Shown here one piece after another: positions 7,824 through 15,961 of a stretch of 64,000 nt of DNA (position 1 is the stretch's first letter; every line of letters starts with the position of its first letter). Origin of the DNA: Thiospirochaeta perfilievii (lineage in GTDB: Bacteria; Spirochaetota; Spirochaetia; DSM-2461); NCBI RefSeq assembly GCF_008329945.1, contig NZ_CP035807.1, forward strand, positions 868,001 to 932,000, written 5' to 3'. The position numbers and the translations under genes are program-made. The notes under the pieces were generated by a model. The model made no database searches. It was not told the origin of the DNA and saw only the letters and a list, made by a program, of their open reading frames with translations.

Positions 7824-8431
7824 ACCAAACCTCCATCACTATAGTACCAATCACAGGTATATGACGGTAGCATTTTGTCTCCAAAGATCTCTCTCTGATT
7901 AGCCTTATACCAATCGATATTTTGTTTATATCTATCAGCACCATCGGATTTACCCTGGGATATCTGCTTTTGGAGAGCTACAAAACCATCAATTAAAGCT
8001 TCAGGCCTTGGCATACAACCAGCTACATAGATATCAAACGGGAGGTATTTATCTAACTGCTTAGCAGTATTGTAAGAGTCCCAGTACATTCCACCATTCA
8101 TTACACATGATCCAAGACCAATAACATATTTAGGGCTTTGCATCTGCTCATAGGTTCTAATTACCCTTTTTAGTGTTTTATATGAGAGATAACCGGATAT
8201 AATTAGAACATCAGCCTGTCTTGGTGTTGCAGCTCCTCTAATTCCTAACCTTTCAGCATCGTATCTAGCAGTCATAGTAGGAGGAACCTCTATTGCTCCA
8301 CAACCTGTACCGTAGGCTAGAACCCATAGGGACTGTTTTCTAAACCAGTTTACAACCCAATCAACTATCTGTTGTTCTCCCTTTATATTTTTTAATTCCT
8401 CTAAGGGAATATCTTTTTTTATTTCATCCAT
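7820..8431 (-). CDS. NuoB/MbsJ-like small subunit with a three-cysteine cluster site
   Basis: A 203-residue NuoB-family subunit that should hold the [4Fe-4S] cluster closest to the active site. NuoB uses tandem CC plus two later cysteines, and MbhJ uses CxxC plus two. Here I see only Cys44 (GTGCGAIE), Cys109 (GLGSC) and Cys139 (AGCMPRPE), with Gly45 where NuoB has its second cysteine. A three-cysteine, site-differentiated cluster is what was reported for the archaeal MBS complex, where the open iron is proposed to reduce polysulfide. The remaining core, including TPRQADVLIISG, is intact. It overlaps the M gene by 1 base. Confidence 0.9.
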   Translation of the reverse strand: MDEIKKDIPLEELKNIKGEQQIVDWVVNWFRKQSLWVLAYGTGCGAIEVPPTMTARYDAERLGIRGAATPRQADVLIISGYLSYKTLKRVIRTYEQMQSPKYVIGLGSCVMNGGMYWDSYNTAKQLDKYLPFDIYVAGCMPRPEALIDGFVALQKQISQGKSDGADRYKQNIDWYKANQREIFGDKMLPSYTCDWYYSDGGLV

Positions 8432-9354
8432 TAAACTACACCACCATTAAAAAACATTAAGACACCTGCTAAAAGACCTAGGAGGGCTGGAATTTTCCAT
8501 AAAAAATCAACTGCTTGTTCTACCTTAAATCTAGGAAAAACTGAACCAATGGATATTTCAAATAGGAAGAGGGCAAATGTTTTACCTAACAACTCTAATA
8601 TATTTGAAGCCCCACCAAGGAAGAGATTTACCCATAATAGAAGTTTCGCAAAGGAGAACATCAATCTTTGGGACATTAGAATACCTAGATATTTAGAACC
8701 AAACTCCGCAACAGGTCCTGAATAGACCTCTGTTGGAGCACCAACAACATCAAATGGGGATGCTCCCATAAAACCTACAAAGGAGAAAAGCGAGATAATA
8801 AATATTAGGGGATGTTCCACCATATTCCAAGTTCCACTCTCAACCTGAAAAGAGATAATCTTAGTTAAAGATGTAGTCCCTGAAACTGCCATTAAAAGCC
8901 CTATAGCTATATACATACCAATTTCAAGACCAATTAACCTAGTTAGTCCTCGAACAACGCCCATTACACCAAATGGATTCCCCCCAGCCCCAACAGAAAG
9001 GGCATTACCAAGGGGACCAACTACCATTAAATAGGTTATTAAAATTAAATTTCCATACTCAGAAACACCACTAAACCACACACTATTATTAAAAAATGGT
9101 ATAAATAGTAGGGAGGTAACAGAACCTGCAGCCATTATTACAGGTCCAAGGTGGAACATTAAACCATGGGAGGCAGCTTCGACCTTGGAGTACAACTTAA
9201 TATTATCAGCAAAATTCTGGTATATAGGAGGTCCCCATCTTCTATGGATTCGTGCTGTGAACCTTCTATAAAAACCGTAATAAAACCCAGCTATAATAAA
9301 AGCTACTATAGGGGCTAATAGAACATTTAAAATTAAGATTATTGGACTACTCAC
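8431..9354 (-). CDS. NuoH/MbhM-like membrane anchor subunit
   Basis: A 307-residue, eight-helix-type membrane protein of the NuoH family. Recognisable conserved loops are the WGPP segment near residue 40 and SPFDVVGAPTEVYSGPVAEFGS, the acidic loop that in complex I lines the quinone/coupling channel. In MBH and MBS this subunit connects the peripheral redox arm to the antiporter arm. It overlaps both neighbours by a few bases in the operon. Confidence 0.92.
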   Translation of the reverse strand: MSSPIILILNVLLAPIVAFIIAGFYYGFYRRFTARIHRRWGPPIYQNFADNIKLYSKVEAASHGLMFHLGPVIMAAGSVTSLLFIPFFNNSVWFSGVSEYGNLILITYLMVVGPLGNALSVGAGGNPFGVMGVVRGLTRLIGLEIGMYIAIGLLMAVSGTTSLTKIISFQVESGTWNMVEHPLIFIISLFSFVGFMGASPFDVVGAPTEVYSGPVAEFGSKYLGILMSQRLMFSFAKLLLWVNLFLGGASNILELLGKTFALFLFEISIGSVFPRFKVEQAVDFLWKIPALLGLLAGVLMFFNGGVV

Positions 9355-11150
9355 ATTTTACCTCCTGATACAAAAATCCATAAAACCGCTGAACCTATAA
9401 AAAGGACATAGAAGAGTGTTGCAATATTCCCTGTATAAAAAAGTCTAATTAAGGATGAGAGTTGATCCATTAAAGAGTGAATATATCGATAAAAACCCTT
9501 GGTAGTCTTACTTAACCAGAAACCAATAAAAGGTATTCGGTCTATCTCCTGTCCCATTCCGTGACCATAATGTAGTGGGTAACTATCCTCTGGGGTTTCC
9601 CCAGCATAGGCGATATCTAACCGATTTACGTCCCTACTCTTTCCCTTTACTAGGGAGAATAAAAATAGAATTACCACGAAAGTTATACCAAAAGTAAGCA
9701 TTACAACAAACCCATTATATGAACCTAATAGTGAACTTAGAACCTGGGGATTATCCTGATTTATGCTACCAAATCCAATCTCCCCAAGTATAGGGTTAAT
9801 TATTTTGTAAATAAGTGATGGATACATTCCTGTTATTATTAATAAAATTAGTGGTAATATTACTGCTAATCTATAACCTAAAGGAGTCTCCTTAATATCA
9901 TTAGGGTCACACTCTGTAGGATGACCTAAAAAGATACCGTAAATAAGTTTATAGTTATATATAAAAGCTGCAGTAGAAGCTGCTATTATAATTATTAACT
10001 CTAGAATTTTACCAGAAGATAACAGAGCAGAATAGATAGCCCATTTGGAAGCAAAACCACCTAATGGAGGCATTCCAGCTAGGGAAATAATTCCAATTAA
10101 TACAGCAATAAAACTAAAGGGCATCTTGTTTATTAATCCACCTAGTTGATCAAACCTAGTTTTTCCAGTTCTATGGATAATTCCAGCTACTGTGGTAAAT
10201 AGTAGAACTTTAATAATTGTATGAATTACAGCGTGATAGATCCCAGAGGAGATCCCTTCTGCTGTGCCTAAACCAATTGCAGCAAAAATATAACCTAGTT
10301 GTGCAATTGATGACCAAGCTAACAATCTTTTAATAACCGGCTCTTTTATAGCTCTAAAAGTAGCAAATAGTGCTGTTATGGCCCCTAACCATCCAATAAT
10401 TGGTAAAAAATTAAGGGATTTATGGGGGTAGATTATATAAAGCAGAACTAAACCATAAACACCAGCCTTACTTAAAGCTCCAGATAAAAAACCTGTAAAT
10501 AGGTCGCTGGACTCATTATATACAGATGGGATCCATCTATGTAGAGGCATAATACCAGACTTTAATAAAAAACCAATAAGAAGAAATGGCAGGGCTATAT
10601 AAACTTCCTTAGTAAATAGGATATCTTGAATATTAAACCCGGAACTAACACCAATTAATAGAATCCCAGTTAATAAAAACATTGCTCCTGTTAAACCAAA
10701 AACTAAGTACTTCCTTGCAACCTTTACATTTTTAGACCTACTTAATATAGGTAGATAGGATGCCCAGGACATAATCTCCCACCCTATAAAAAATGTTATT
10801 AAATCACCTGCAAATATAGATAGACCTAAGCCACCAGCTGCAAATAAAACCCATGACTCTTCCCTATTTTTAGTACAAAGATTTGCAATAGAGTAGACAA
10901 ATAGAGAGAACCAAACCATGGCAAAAAATAGTAGTTTTGTAATAGAGAGACTAAGGGACAGGTTAATTAAACTATTACCTAGCCAGTTATAGGAGATATT
11001 ACCAGAAATAGAGAAGTTTAATATAAAAATTATTGGTAAAAATATAGAGACTATTAATAGTAAAAATTTAGATATACTCCTATTAGTAAAAATTGTAACA
11101 AGACCAGTTCCCAATAGGAAAAGTGGCATAAGTAGTACAAAATTATTCAT
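9351..11150 (-). CDS. Second MrpD/NuoL-M-like antiporter subunit (MbsH' type) with C-terminal extension
   Basis: The 599-residue protein has a 14-helix-type antiporter core of the NuoL/M/N-MrpA/D family: WEIMSWASYLPI helix, the LHRWIPSVYNESSD loop, HAVIHTIIKVLLF and the MPPLGGFASKW motif carry the conserved charged residues for ion transfer. About 130 extra C-terminal residues contain a soluble loop (YPLHYGHGMGQEIDRIPF) and terminal helices, resembling the MbhI-like tail fused to H' in MBS. A second, tandem antiporter subunit distinguishes MBS-type from MBH-type operons and implies a second ion-pumping channel. Confidence 0.88.
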   Translation of the reverse strand: MNNFVLLMPLFLLGTGLVTIFTNRSISKFLLLIVSIFLPIIFILNFSISGNISYNWLGNSLINLSLSLSITKLLFFAMVWFSLFVYSIANLCTKNREESWVLFAAGGLGLSIFAGDLITFFIGWEIMSWASYLPILSRSKNVKVARKYLVFGLTGAMFLLTGILLIGVSSGFNIQDILFTKEVYIALPFLLIGFLLKSGIMPLHRWIPSVYNESSDLFTGFLSGALSKAGVYGLVLLYIIYPHKSLNFLPIIGWLGAITALFATFRAIKEPVIKRLLAWSSIAQLGYIFAAIGLGTAEGISSGIYHAVIHTIIKVLLFTTVAGIIHRTGKTRFDQLGGLINKMPFSFIAVLIGIISLAGMPPLGGFASKWAIYSALLSSGKILELIIIIAASTAAFIYNYKLIYGIFLGHPTECDPNDIKETPLGYRLAVILPLILLIITGMYPSLIYKIINPILGEIGFGSINQDNPQVLSSLLGSYNGFVVMLTFGITFVVILFLFSLVKGKSRDVNRLDIAYAGETPEDSYPLHYGHGMGQEIDRIPFIGFWLSKTTKGFYRYIHSLMDQLSSLIRLFYTGNIATLFYVLFIGSAVLWIFVSGGKM

Positions 11151-12588
11151 TAGAACTACCTCCCTGTGTTAAAACAATGGACTGATAAAAACTTTTATTA
11201 TACAAATCATTCTCAGCCTTTGTTGAGATTTTATAGATAGTCTGGGGGATTACACCAGAAACAATAACAAAGATAACAGGGATTAATAATGGTATTGTTT
11301 TAAAAATAGAAATATCCCTAGTAGAGACATCTTTATTAAAAAGAACGGATATAAGTTTTAATAGATACCAAGCTTCTATTAGGGCAGAGAGTAGAACCAA
11401 AAGAACAGGTATAACTCCATATCCAGCCATTAGGGATTTTAAGATTAGAAATTTACCAACAAACCCTGCAAATGGAGGTAACCCTAAAAGTGATAGTGTT
11501 AAAACTACAAAGGAAAAGCCTATAATAGGATTTTTTCTACCTAGTCCTCTTAAATCTTCAATTGAACCCTTGTTCATAGCTAAGGACAAAATTAAAAACA
11601 GACCAGCTTTTACAGCGGCATGGTTAAAAAGATATAAAACCATCCCACCATTTGCTTTACTTAAATAACCTACTAACAAAAGACCACCCTGGGCCATAGA
11701 AGAGTAGGCAAACATTCTAACTAAGTTACTCTGTCTTAGTGCACCTAACTCCCCGGCTATCATTGAAATTAGACCTATAACAAGTAAAAATGTAGTTAAA
11801 GTCTCATCAATCCCAAAAACTGTAATAACTCTAAATAGAATATAGAGGGTTGCATTTAGTGTAATTGTTGAAAACATACCAGAAACTGCAGCGCCACTAC
11901 CCTCATAAACATCTGGAACCCATGTATTTAAAGGAAACATTTCCGCCTCCAATAAAAAAGCCCCTAACAAAGTCACTGTAATAATAGCTTTTGCAGTAAA
12001 CGGTATTGAAGGTGATACTATTGATAACTGGGCCAGGTTTAATGTTCCTGTATGATAATATACAACAGAAATACCTACTAATAAAAATATAGATGCAAAT
12101 GAACCTGCTAAAATATATTTAAGTGTAGCTTCAAACGCCTTTGAATCATTATGAAGTGTAGTTATAGCGTAGGCTGAAAGTGATACTATCTCTAAAAAAA
12201 CAAAGATATTAAATAGATCACCACTTAAAAGTAGTCCATTGATTCCAGCAATATGAAGCAATACAAGAACTGTAGAGGACGAACCATCTGAAAAATAGTG
12301 TCTCATTTTTGGACTACTAAGTATTACTACTCCAAAAATTGATGTAATAAGAATAATGGAAATAGGTAAGGTACCAGCAAATAGATTTATACCTAGAGGA
12401 GGAGCAATTACTATAATTTGATTAATTGGGTTATCTATAACAAGAGGTAACATAATACCTGATAAAATCCCAGTAAGAAGTAGAATTGTTGTTGGTAACC
12501 AACCCATTCTAAATATTTTAATACCCCGTAAACCTGATGCTAAAAATCCAGCTAATAGTGGAATGACTATAAATAATATAGGATACAT
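11143..12588 (-). CDS. mrpD: MrpD/MbhH-like antiporter subunit
   Basis: The 481-residue antiporter core subunit has many hydrophobic helices, a conserved Glu region in LFNIFVFLEIVSLSAYAIT, the LNTWVPDVYEGSGA loop, YSSMAQGGLLLVGY, HAAVKAGLFLI and LPPFAGFVGKF. It matches MrpD and MbhH/MbsH and should carry Na+ or H+ across the membrane during turnover. Its start overlaps the stop region of the G gene and its end overlaps H' by 8 bases. Confidence 0.92.
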   Translation of the reverse strand: MYPILFIVIPLLAGFLASGLRGIKIFRMGWLPTTILLLTGILSGIMLPLVIDNPINQIIVIAPPLGINLFAGTLPISIILITSIFGVVILSSPKMRHYFSDGSSSTVLVLLHIAGINGLLLSGDLFNIFVFLEIVSLSAYAITTLHNDSKAFEATLKYILAGSFASIFLLVGISVVYYHTGTLNLAQLSIVSPSIPFTAKAIITVTLLGAFLLEAEMFPLNTWVPDVYEGSGAAVSGMFSTITLNATLYILFRVITVFGIDETLTTFLLVIGLISMIAGELGALRQSNLVRMFAYSSMAQGGLLLVGYLSKANGGMVLYLFNHAAVKAGLFLILSLAMNKGSIEDLRGLGRKNPIIGFSFVVLTLSLLGLPPFAGFVGKFLILKSLMAGYGVIPVLLVLLSALIEAWYLLKLISVLFNKDVSTRDISIFKTIPLLIPVIFVIVSGVIPQTIYKISTKAENDLYNKSFYQSIVLTQGGSSNE

Positions 12589-12946
12589 TAGTTTTTAAGC
12601 TCCTTCATTAAAGATATATCTAGAGTTCCCTTAAATCCAAAATACCTAGCTGTAACAGTTAACCCAAGTGCTGTTACTGCAGTACCAATTACAATTGAAG
12701 TTAAAATAAGTGCATGGGGTAATGGATCTGCAAAACCAGTTACAACAGATGGATCTGAAATAATTGGGGCTTTTTTACCAGCAAAGTCTGCCATAGCTAG
12801 AAATAGGAGGTTAACCCCTGTCTCTGCAATACTTAGGGATATAAATATCTTAATTAAGTTTTTTGAGTTACAGCTCCCCATAAACCAATAAGTAGCAGAG
12901 CTATTGAGAATGCTGGCATAACTGTTGAATAATCTGTAAGTGTCAT
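12588..12946 (-). pseudogene. mrpC: MrpC/NuoK/MbhG-like subunit, frameshifted in a poly-A run
   Basis: The true start is ATG 12946, overlapping the EF stop (TAATG) and preceded by AGGAAGGAGG. It encodes MTLTDYSTVMPAFSIALLLI... up to AVTQKT and then meets TAA. The rest, NLIKIFISLSIAETGVNLLF, which is strongly MrpC-like, continues in another frame. Adding one A to the six-A run at 12859-12864 joins them as TQKNLIKIF and gives 119 residues, the normal MrpC length. The downstream frame alone would start at an unlikely ATG without a ribosome-binding site. NuoK-type subunits are essential for antiporter assembly, so a real knockout inside an otherwise intact operon would be odd; a base-calling deletion or slippage is more likely. 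Confidence 0.85.
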
Positions 12947-13659
12947 TACTCCTCCTTCCTTTGAAAATTCTGATATATTGTAATTATCTCTGTACCAACT
13001 TTTATTCCAACAAAGATATAGATAATAGGAAGAATTCCACCACTAAATAGTGTATTAAACTCACCTAATGGTAGATATTGACCTAAAAATGATCCTGCAA
13101 ACCACAGACCAGCTAGAGCTACTAGGATATAGAGAGATCCTGCTAGACCTTCTAAAAAGTGTAGAACCTTAACCTGTTTTACCCTCTCCCCTGCTAAAAG
13201 TAGAAGAAGAGCCATACCTGCAGCCATTACACCACCTTGGAACCCACCCCCTGGGGTTAGATGTCCATGTATAGTGATATATAGACCAGTTAATAAAAAG
13301 TGGGGAAGGACTAGAGTTTTGGAGTGCCTTACAATCTCATTTGGGTTACTCTCCCTTTTTATTTTACTTCTGTCCTTACTAAATATAAAACCTACAGCAG
13401 TAGAGACTAAAAAGAGTACAGAGACTTCACCAAGGGTATCTAGTCCTCTATAAAAAACAACAACAGCAGTTACAGCATTGGGAATACCTGCTCCATTCTC
13501 ACCCTCCCCTGGTGTCATAGTTAATAAAACTTCCCCAGCCCTATTACTTGCTGGAACTGTAGACTCCTTAAAAACAGAAAGTAGTGGGAAAAATATTACT
13601 ATAAATAATATCCCCCATATTAGATTAAGTGGATTATGAAATTTACGACTCACTCTCAT
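12946..13659 (-). CDS. Fused MbhE-MbhF-like (MrpA C-terminal/MrpB) subunit
   Basis: The 237-residue protein joins two small Mrp modules. Residues ~1-90 match the MbhE/MrpA-tail module (NAVTAVVVFYRGLDTLGEVSVLFL), and residues ~110-237 match MrpB/MnhB (LPHFLLTGLYITIHGHLTPGGGFQGG). In archaeal MBH/MBS operons E and F are separate genes. Its stop overlaps the MrpC start by 1 base and its start overlaps the D gene by 17 bases. Confidence 0.88.
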   Translation of the reverse strand: MRVSRKFHNPLNLIWGILFIVIFFPLLSVFKESTVPASNRAGEVLLTMTPGEGENGAGIPNAVTAVVVFYRGLDTLGEVSVLFLVSTAVGFIFSKDRSKIKRESNPNEIVRHSKTLVLPHFLLTGLYITIHGHLTPGGGFQGGVMAAGMALLLLLAGERVKQVKVLHFLEGLAGSLYILVALAGLWFAGSFLGQYLPLGEFNTLFSGGILPIIYIFVGIKVGTEIITIYQNFQRKEE

Positions 13660-13894
13660 CCTCCTTTGAAGTCTTTCTAAGGGTAGATAAGAAAATCAAT
13701 GTAACTAGTCCGGTACCAACAGCAGCCTCTGTTAATGCAACATCAGGCGCCTTCATAAGTGCAAATAGAATTGTTGCTCCTACACCAGTAAATGAGAAGT
13801 AAAATATTGAATTTATCAGTTTCTTAGCAGTTATTGCCATAAATGATGCGATAATAATTGCTCCCATAATTATATAAGCAAAAATACTAATCAT
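13643..13894 (-). CDS. MbhD-like (DUF4040) antiporter subunit
   Basis: An 83-residue protein with about three helices and the DUF4040 signature ALMKAPDVALTEAAVGTGLVTLIF, which corresponds to part of the MrpA C-terminal domain and to MbhD/MbsD. It ends in a charged tail. It overlaps both neighbours in the operon. Confidence 0.9.
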   Translation of the reverse strand: MISIFAYIIMGAIIIASFMAITAKKLINSIFYFSFTGVGATILFALMKAPDVALTEAAVGTGLVTLIFLSTLRKTSKEDESES

Positions 13895-14201
13895 TAGATT
13901 CCTCCTTATCTATCACTGGATAGAACTTTTTTTTATCATCCTCAGTTAAACCAGTTCTACCTAGAGCTGAAGCTGAAACTGGACCTGTAAACATAAAAAG
14001 AACTATTGCTACAAATAGTTTTGGAGCCCAACCAGGTTCCTTTAAACCAATTCCAATAAAAAAGAGTATAATCCCAAGGGTTGTTGATTTAGCTACTGGA
14101 TGTATTCTTGTTAAAAAAGAGGGTAGTCGAACAATACCAATTCCAGATATTAAAAGAGTTATTACTCCAGCTATTAAAAAAAAGTCACTTACTATACCCA
14201 T
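13887..14201 (-). CDS. mrpG: MrpG/MbhC-like antiporter subunit
   Basis: A 104-residue protein with three helices and MrpG features: IGIVRLPSFLTRIHPVAKSTTLGI in the first third and TGPVSASALGRTG near the C-terminus. Part of the Mrp-type membrane module; it overlaps the MrpF gene by 1 base and the D gene by 8. Confidence 0.92.
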   Translation of the reverse strand: MGIVSDFFLIAGVITLLISGIGIVRLPSFLTRIHPVAKSTTLGIILFFIGIGLKEPGWAPKLFVAIVLFMFTGPVSASALGRTGLTEDDKKKFYPVIDKEESND

Positions 14202-14455
14202 TATTTAAGCCCCTTCTCTAAGTACCTAGCAAACAAAATAGTAGATAAGAAGACTGCAGAAGCTATTACAAGAACAATATCAATATAGTAATTAACCCCC
14301 TCCATAAAAGACCAATAGATTAAAAAGGCTGAGACTTGAACTGTAATTACATCCAGAGCCAATACCCTGTCCTGGGGGGTCGGACCAATAAATAATCTAA
14401 CTAAAGAGAGGATAAGGGATAAACCTAAACCGCCTATTATAAAAAATTCTACCAT
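14201..14455 (-). CDS. mrpF: MrpF/MbhB-like antiporter subunit, first gene of the operon
   Basis: An 84-residue, three-helix protein. The short loop GPTPQDRVLALDVIT after the first helix is diagnostic for MrpF. AAGGTGGTTAT precedes the ATG. The 155-bp AT-rich gap upstream (14456-14610) presumably holds the operon promoter; I could not pick a confident -35/-10 pair or operator in it. Confidence 0.92.
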   Translation of the reverse strand: MVEFFIIGGLGLSLILSLVRLFIGPTPQDRVLALDVITVQVSAFLIYWSFMEGVNYYIDIVLVIASAVFLSTILFARYLEKGLK

Positions 14456-14610
14456 ATAACCACCTTAATAGATATTAACTTATCAATATATATTTAATTA
14501 TATATTGTAGCAAAAATATATACTATAAACTAAGGAAAATAAAGAGCTTATTCCTATAATTGGGGAATTAATTCCAGATTAGAAATAAAAATAGAGGGGT
14601 GTTATAGGTG

Positions 14611-15207
14611 TTATTTATGATTTAAATAGCTAACTTGAGTTGAATTTTCATATATATTTAGAAGGGAGACAGAACCTCTGTCCATATTAAACTTCCAGTA
14701 GAAGTCTAAATCTAGACCTAAAAAGTGCAATAAAATTAGGATAAGTGGACCTCTATGGGAAATTAGAGCTATATTCCACTCTTTAGTATCTGTAGTGTGA
14801 CTTTTGATTTTTTTTACAACTCTCTCTACTCTGTTAAGTAGGTCAATTAGACTTTCCCCATTTGGAGGGCTATTATCTATAGGGTTATCAACCCACTTAC
14901 AATATTCACCTTTGTAATTTTTTATAAGATAGTTATACTCTAGACCCTCCCAATCCCCAAAGTGAACCTCGTCTAGCTCCCTATATATTTTACTAATATA
15001 ACCTGGGAATAGAACGTCCTTTGTTTCTATGGCCCTTTTAAGGGAGGATGTGTAAATGGCATTAAAATCTACTCTTTCGAGTAGACTACTTTTAACTTTC
15101 TTTATTAATTTTATTCCCTCTAGGGTTAGGGATGGATCTGATCCTCTACCTATGTAGGATCTACCCCCATGACATTGGCCATGTCTAATTAGGTAGAGAT
15201 TTACCAA
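14611..15207 (-). CDS. cobC: Alpha-ribazole-5'-phosphate phosphatase (histidine phosphatase)
   Basis: A 198-residue histidine-phosphatase protein: LIRHGQ holds the phosphorylated His, YTSSLKRAIET the arginine, HFGDWEG the acid region and ISHRGP the second His. The family is broad, but its 7-base overlap with cobS in a cobU-cobT-cobS order makes alpha-ribazole phosphatase, the last nucleotide-loop step of cobalamin synthesis, the best call. A general phosphoglycerate-mutase-like role is the alternative. Confidence 0.85.
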   Translation of the reverse strand: MVNLYLIRHGQCHGGRSYIGRGSDPSLTLEGIKLIKKVKSSLLERVDFNAIYTSSLKRAIETKDVLFPGYISKIYRELDEVHFGDWEGLEYNYLIKNYKGEYCKWVDNPIDNSPPNGESLIDLLNRVERVVKKIKSHTTDTKEWNIALISHRGPLILILLHFLGLDLDFYWKFNMDRGSVSLLNIYENSTQVSYLNHK

Positions 15208-15935
15208 TTAAGAATTCCTAGGGCAGATAGGATCAAAAATTGTAACATTGATATTAACTCAATTATCTCATTTATTGCCCCGTAAAGGTCTCCTGTTAAA
15301 CCACCAAGTTTTTTTATGTAAAAAAGTGACAATAGGAAAGTAATTAAAGTGGATAGTAGTGTAACTAAAACTCCTAATAGTCCTGTAAAATAGAAGATAA
15401 TACCTACTGTTAATATAAGGGATAAAATTAGATCTTTTACTCTAATAAACTTTTTAAAAAATACCCCTAAACCACCCTCTTTAGCACTTTTAAAAGAGAA
15501 TATAGAAAAAACTACACACCACCTGGAGATTATTGGGATTGAAATTAAGATTGGAATAATAGAGACCCTAGAGTTTATAATTAGCTCGTTAATAGTAAGT
15601 AGTTTTAACAAAATAAAACATATTAGTGTTAATACACCAAAGACCCCAGTTCTACTATCCTTCATAATCTCTAATCTTTTTTCGACAGTTGTTCCACCAA
15701 AAAGACCATCAGAACTATCTGATAACCCGTCTAGGTGTAAGCCTCCTGTAATAAAGATCCACCAAATGGTCATAAGTCCTGAAGTAAATAAATTGGAGAA
15801 GATATTGGTAGAGAGTGTAAAAATTCCAGATATAGTTAGACCTATAACTAAACCGACTAAAGGAATAAGAGATATTGATCTTGCTACTCTATCTAGATCT
15901 TCCCCCTCTTTCCATGGTATTGGGATAACTGTCAT
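15201..15935 (-). CDS. cobS: Adenosylcobinamide-GDP ribazoletransferase (cobalamin synthase)
   Basis: The 244-residue multi-helix membrane protein joins adenosylcobinamide-GDP to alpha-ribazole. FITGGLHLDGLSDSSDGLFGG and LEIMKDSRTGVFG are the CobS active-site motifs. From ATG 15935 the protein starts directly at MTVIPIPW, which lacks the 8-12 residues usual in the family. The same frame continues upstream as IIYAFRF, good CobS-like sequence, but reaches the cobT stop with only ATA/ATT as possible starts. So either the start is shorter than usual, a rare start codon is used, or a base is missing in the eight-A run at 15956-15963. Confidence 0.9.
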   Translation of the reverse strand: MTVIPIPWKEGEDLDRVARSISLIPLVGLVIGLTISGIFTLSTNIFSNLFTSGLMTIWWIFITGGLHLDGLSDSSDGLFGGTTVEKRLEIMKDSRTGVFGVLTLICFILLKLLTINELIINSRVSIIPILISIPIISRWCVVFSIFSFKSAKEGGLGVFFKKFIRVKDLILSLILTVGIIFYFTGLLGVLVTLLSTLITFLLSLFYIKKLGGLTGDLYGAINEIIELISMLQFLILSALGILNW

Positions 15936-15961
15936 AAATCTAAAAGCGTAAATTATTTTTT

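Noticed and set aside
5240-14455. NiFe hydrogenase (MBH) or complex I
   Set aside because: Both NiFe motifs in the large subunit are altered, no maturation extension or hyp genes are present, and no NuoE/F/G-like NADH module is found; two tandem antiporter subunits fit MBS better.
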